Source: Morchella semilibera (lineage: Eukaryota > Ascomycota > Pezizomycetes > Pezizales > Morchellaceae). Taken from it: DNA of 64,000 bases. Where the stretch lies: assembly GCA_009192285.1 (NCBI GenBank), contig WBVU01000003.1:1457973-1521972 (forward strand), in the 5' to 3' direction. The notes beneath the pieces were generated by a model. The model saw only the letters and a program-made list of their open reading frames with translations. It ran no database searches and was not told the origin of the DNA. The position numbers and the translations under genes were made by a program. How positions within the stretch are numbered: position 1 is the first letter of the stretch; every line of letters starts with the position of its first letter. This document shows, piece after piece, positions 60,725 through 64,000 of this stretch.

Positions 60725-62893
60725 TTAATTCGCGCCGATACCCTGCGCCATCGCCGCCCCCTCAGATGCCCTCCCACCGCCCATACTCCTCGCTCTCTCC
60801 CTTATCCTGCGTCCCTCCATCAGGCCGCGTAGTCCCCTCTTCTGCAACCCAATGACACTGCTCACGCCCCCTCTCCACGTCTCGCCATTCTCAATTGCCT
60901 CGACGCCCACGAAGCCGTCGAGATTCCGCCTTGGTGCTGCGAGACCTCCGTAGATTGCGGCACCGCCGCCAGCAGCCATAGCTGTAGCGTTGAATACGGC
61001 GGCGGCATTCTTGCCATCCAGTGCTTGATGTAACCGCTCGACTACTGCTTCAAGCAGGCCCTCAATTCGGTACGGCCGCGCGATCTGGAGGAGGGAGGCT
61101 AGCACCTGGGGGCTGCTATGCGGGTGGACGGACGAGGGGAGAGTGGACGTGTAGAGGAAATGGACGAGTGCCAGCAGGGTCTGCTGCGTATGCGGGAGAT
61201 AGAGGGACCTGGGGCGGTCTAGAGGGTTGAACTGTGAGGCGCTTGGGGGCTGCTGCATATCTCTGCCCATTGGCTGCTGTTGGTTGATTGATAGAGACAT
61301 ATGCACCCTGCTCTGGCCTCCGGGGGATGGCGGAAGCTCTTTGTTGGATGCGTTGAGGAGCTCAAGGAAATATGGGCCCCAGCGGCGGGATATGATGCGG
61401 GAGTTGACGGGGATGCGCTCGCCGTTCATGGACAAGAAGTCCATATCTGCCATCTCGCGCATGCTGAAGACAACGCGGCCGAGCTCCTGGGCCTCGGTAG
61501 AGAACGCGCGCTGTAGCGCCGGATGTGAGTGCATCCGCGGGTTCTCGTACAGGCCGAATGCCTCGAGCTCGACCACGCAGACGTGTGTGAAGTTGATCCG
61601 GCGATGGTTGTAGTCCTCTACAAGAGATCTGCCTTTATTTCCCAGGATCAGGAATGAGTTCCTCTTGCTCCACAGGATACCGCGATTCCACGAGCCCTGC
61701 GCAAAAACCTGGCCGGCATCGATACGCAACCAGAGGAGTGTCTTGAGGTTCAGTGCCCAGAGAGCGTACTCCTGCTTGCTGCTGGTCAGGTAGGTACCGC
61801 TCACAACAAAGTGATCGGCGATGACACCGCCGTTAGGGAACCGCAGGCCCGGTGGTGAATGTGGTCCGTTCATCGGCTTCTCGGTCAGACTGCCGTCCGG
61901 CAAACGTATCTGGAGCTCCAGCTTCACGTCTAGGAAATTGTAGTTTGAATAGATGAGCATCGCGTTCGTCTCTGTCGGTACTGGCGGCGCGCCAGGAATG
62001 ACCGGATCGTTATCTGCCATGGCACCATTGGGGCTAGGCCTCTCAATCCCCGCCCCGATCATTGATGATGTCAAGCCTCTACCCAGCGGCGCCACGACCG
62101 ACCTGTACGCCCCGCAAGACCTATCCAGTGCCCTTGTCGATGTCCACCTCAGAGATCTCAGGTTAAACACATTGATCTCCTCGATATAATGGTTCGCCGA
62201 GTCTTGACCACCAACTACGATCATCTCCGCACCGCCAACACTATCCAAACCCAACCCGCCCACCACCGGCGCCGTCACACTATTCGCACTGGTGAAGGAC
62301 GCACACGTTGGCAGCACCGTCGCACAATGCGCATACCTCCCCTCCGGCGGATCCTGTGCGGGTATGAACGTCCACGTGTTGGTCTGGATATCAAAAATGT
62401 GGATATCACTCATGACCATGACCTCATTTTGGTTGTCCGGACCCGCCGAGACCGACGCGCCACCCCCAGGCGCACTCATGGGTGACATACCCATTCCAAC
62501 GGGTCCGCCCTGCTGGCTAGTGGCCGGTGACATGCCACCGAAGCAGACGAGCTTAGTATCGCCAAGAGCACACATACTGTGAAAGTATCGAGGGCGCGGG
62601 ATGTCGCCCTTTGTATCGAGACGGACCCAGACGCGCGTGATGAGGTCTAGCGCGTACATATGGCATGTTAGCTGCGGGGTGGTGCGCGAGAGGAGACGGC
62701 CACCGAAGGCGTAGAGGGTGTCGCCGATAACTGTGGTGGAAGAGCCGACAAGGGGGGGTGGCTCTCGGCCGCTCGTCTTGAGGATCGTGGATACGAGTGA
62801 GGAAAAGTTCTGGGAAGTTTGGGGCTGCTGGGAGGTTGTGGGGGTCGAGGAGCGTGGTGTATTGGCGGTCGAGGGGGGCTGTGGATTGGCCAT
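60725..62893 (-). CDS. Kelch/BTB protein of the MDS3/PMD1 type (722 aa)
   Basis: MDS3 and PMD1 of yeast repress early meiotic genes, and MDS3 of Candida acts in TOR-linked pH response; a similar cytoplasmic scaffold role is inferred. Residues 1-45 are Ser/Thr/Pro-rich. Kelch repeats follow: 58-90 (TLYAFGGRLLS...YALDLITRVWVRL), 100-180 (PRPRYFHSMCALGDTKLVCFGG...IHIFDIQTNTWTFI), 185-250 (GRYAHCATV...MIVVGGQDS...NVFNLRSLRW) and a degenerate blade near 355-395. A BTB-like domain starts at about 470 (RVVFSMREMADMDFL) and resumes at 565-635 (LYLPHTQQTLLALVHFLYTS). The tail is basic. I chose the ATG at 62891-62893; the open frame extends to 63355, but that part translates simple repeats and hydrophobic junk. 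No intron is needed. The only intact, clearly identifiable host gene here. Confidence 0.88.
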   Translation of the reverse strand: MANPQPPSTANTPRSSTPTTSQQPQTSQNFSSLVSTILKTSGREPPPLVGSSTTVIGDTLYAFGGRLLSRTTPQLTCHMYALDLITRVWVRLDTKGDIPRPRYFHSMCALGDTKLVCFGGMSPATSQQGGPVGMGMSPMSAPGGGASVSAGPDNQNEVMVMSDIHIFDIQTNTWTFIPAQDPPEGRYAHCATVLPTCASFTSANSVTAPVVGGLGLDSVGGAEMIVVGGQDSANHYIEEINVFNLRSLRWTSTRALDRSCGAYRSVVAPLGRGLTSSMIGAGIERPSPNGAMADNDPVIPGAPPVPTETNAMLIYSNYNFLDVKLELQIRLPDGSLTEKPMNGPHSPPGLRFPNGGVIADHFVVSGTYLTSSKQEYALWALNLKTLLWLRIDAGQVFAQGSWNRGILWSKRNSFLILGNKGRSLVEDYNHRRINFTHVCVVELEAFGLYENPRMHSHPALQRAFSTEAQELGRVVFSMREMADMDFLSMNGERIPVNSRIISRRWGPYFLELLNASNKELPPSPGGQSRVHMSLSINQQQPMGRDMQQPPSASQFNPLDRPRSLYLPHTQQTLLALVHFLYTSTLPSSVHPHSSPQVLASLLQIARPYRIEGLLEAVVERLHQALDGKNAAAVFNATAMAAGGGAAIYGGLAAPRRNLDGFVGVEAIENGETWRGGVSSVIGLQKRGLRGLMEGRRIRERARSMGGGRASEGAAMAQGIGAN

Positions 62894-64000
62894 GGGGAGC
62901 TTCCTTTGGGGAGGGGGGGGGTGTGTATGCTGTGAGGCTAGCTGGCGATGACCCGGGGGGGGGGGGGTAAGTCGTAGATAATATGGTGTATATTTTTTGT
63001 TTATATGATTATAATATAGAAATCTAACGGTGAATGATTCAGGGGGTGTAGTAGATTGATATATATATATATGTAGAAGCAGATCGTAAATAGTAGTTGT
63101 AGTAGTGGTGGTAGTGGTGGTGGTGGTGGTGGGGGGGGGGGGGGTTCGAGCTGGGGGAAGAGCCAGGGGCAGCAGGCAGAAAGCTTCGCCAGGTACCAAT
63201 CGCCCAAGACCAGAACATCCCGTTGCAAGGTTCCAATTGTTCAGTTGCGATGCGATGATACCAGCACTCGGTACTAAATAGGGCGGAATATATTGGTAGA
63301 TCGAGTACTTAAGTATAAGTACATTTCGGTAGGCCCGTAGTAAAGGCCCACCCACCGGTACCGGCCACCACTACTTTTTAAAAACTCCATTTAGGGCCCC
63401 CATCCATATAGCTTCACTTATAGCTTCGCTACTAGTCTAGTAGGTAGGTTTGCCTTTTGACGGGTGTACCCGCTCTCGATGTCTTTTTTTTTTCTTTTTT
63501 TTTTCTTTTCCGCCTATGAGTTGTTCGCCCGTGATTATCTCAACTCTGTGGCGAAAGCAAAGAAGCGGCGGCGTCAACATCAGGATGAGAATGCATAATT
63601 GCCCGAGCGCCCGGATCCGACCCCCAGACTTCCCAAAATTAATTTTTCAAAGGATACCGGTTTCTAGGCCGAGAAACGATTTTTCTTTTCAAGCGCCCCG
63701 AAGTAATCACATCTCCTAAGGAGAGCACAATATTTGCCCCCCCCCCCCCACATTTTCTTAGACGTGAGGCTAGGATGTTCAGTTAGCCATGTCTCCCTCC
63801 GAATATACGCTGTCGGTACATTCACTGCCGTAATACTGTAGAGTGTAGTTTGACATTGTACATACCTGTCTGCGGCGGGCACATACATGTACCATTTATG
63901 ATCACTATATTCAGGTAGCAGGTAGCTCACGGCCATCCGAATCATGTAGGTAAGTACATGTACATACGTAGGTGCTCTTTCGCTAGATATGTAAGTATAT
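62894..64000. other. Upstream region of the Kelch gene and right edge; no further gene
   Basis: Rich in simple sequence: G runs near 62912-62920 and 62957-62967, (TA)n at 63060-63073, (GTG)n passing into a G run at 63105-63144, T runs at 63484-63508, and a C run at 63739-63749. Short palindromic GTACATGTACATAC words occur near the right edge. ORFs here are low-complexity products. Confidence 0.5.

Noticed and set aside
62894-63355. N-terminal extension of the Kelch protein by about 154 residues
   Set aside because: It translates (GTG)n, (TA)n and G-run repeats into poly-Thr and hydrophobic sequence; the ATG at 62891-62893 gives a normal start for the family.

Overview
The window looks like a transposon-dense, gene-poor stretch of a filamentous ascomycete genome. 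Short introns of about 50-70 nt with GTATGT/GTAAGT donors and CTAAC-type branch sites, a Kelch gene of the MDS3/PMD1 type, and massed chromodomain Ty3/gypsy retrotransposons with many solo LTRs all point that way. A truffle-like pezizomycete would fit, but the species is an inference. Two recognisable host genes lie at the right end. A third, at the left end, has been broken by LTR insertions. Almost everything else is nested mobile DNA.

Layout. 1-719: 3' end of a gypsy element (family C) inserted into the C-terminus of a spliced host gene (693-1690, minus). A family-A solo LTR cuts the same gene at 1691-2327. 2840-4889: an apparently intact piggyBac-type transposon; a 199-bp non-autonomous relative sits at 59270-59468. 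5.3-20.8 kb: remains of two Plavaka-type (CMC) DNA transposons. They carry a divergently oriented companion gene of unknown function, interrupted by a complete gypsy element of family E (6254-12342) and by solo LTRs. 20.8-39.2 kb: an old minus-strand gypsy (D1) split by a young gypsy (C1, 23523-29550, identical-looking LTRs), a decayed gypsy (C2, 30268-38032), three solo LTRs and 137-bp MITEs. 39192-43625: a second family-D gypsy (D2). 44865-50512: a complete minus-strand family-B gypsy inserted in a LINE. 49966-54551: a 2.3-kb near-perfect duplication split by a single N, most likely an assembly artefact. 54.9-58.2 kb: tandem repeats, a solo LTR and a dead pogo-type transposase. 58556-59100: an unrecognised three-exon gene. 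60725-62893: the Kelch/BTB gene.

Common mechanisms. Five-base target duplications flank nearly every LTR insertion, so the order of nesting can be read directly. The gypsy families share three features: pol in the -1 frame behind a slippery site plus a hairpin that contains the gag stop codon; a primer-binding site complementary to their own LTR leader (Tf1/sushi-style self-priming); and LTR ends built on T(A/G)TCACGG instead of strict TG...CA. The hairpin in families B and D shows a compensatory base-pair change. The 137-bp MITE shares its terminal repeat with the Plavaka right end. The Plavaka companion gene, with its shared divergent promoter, is the best candidate for something undescribed.
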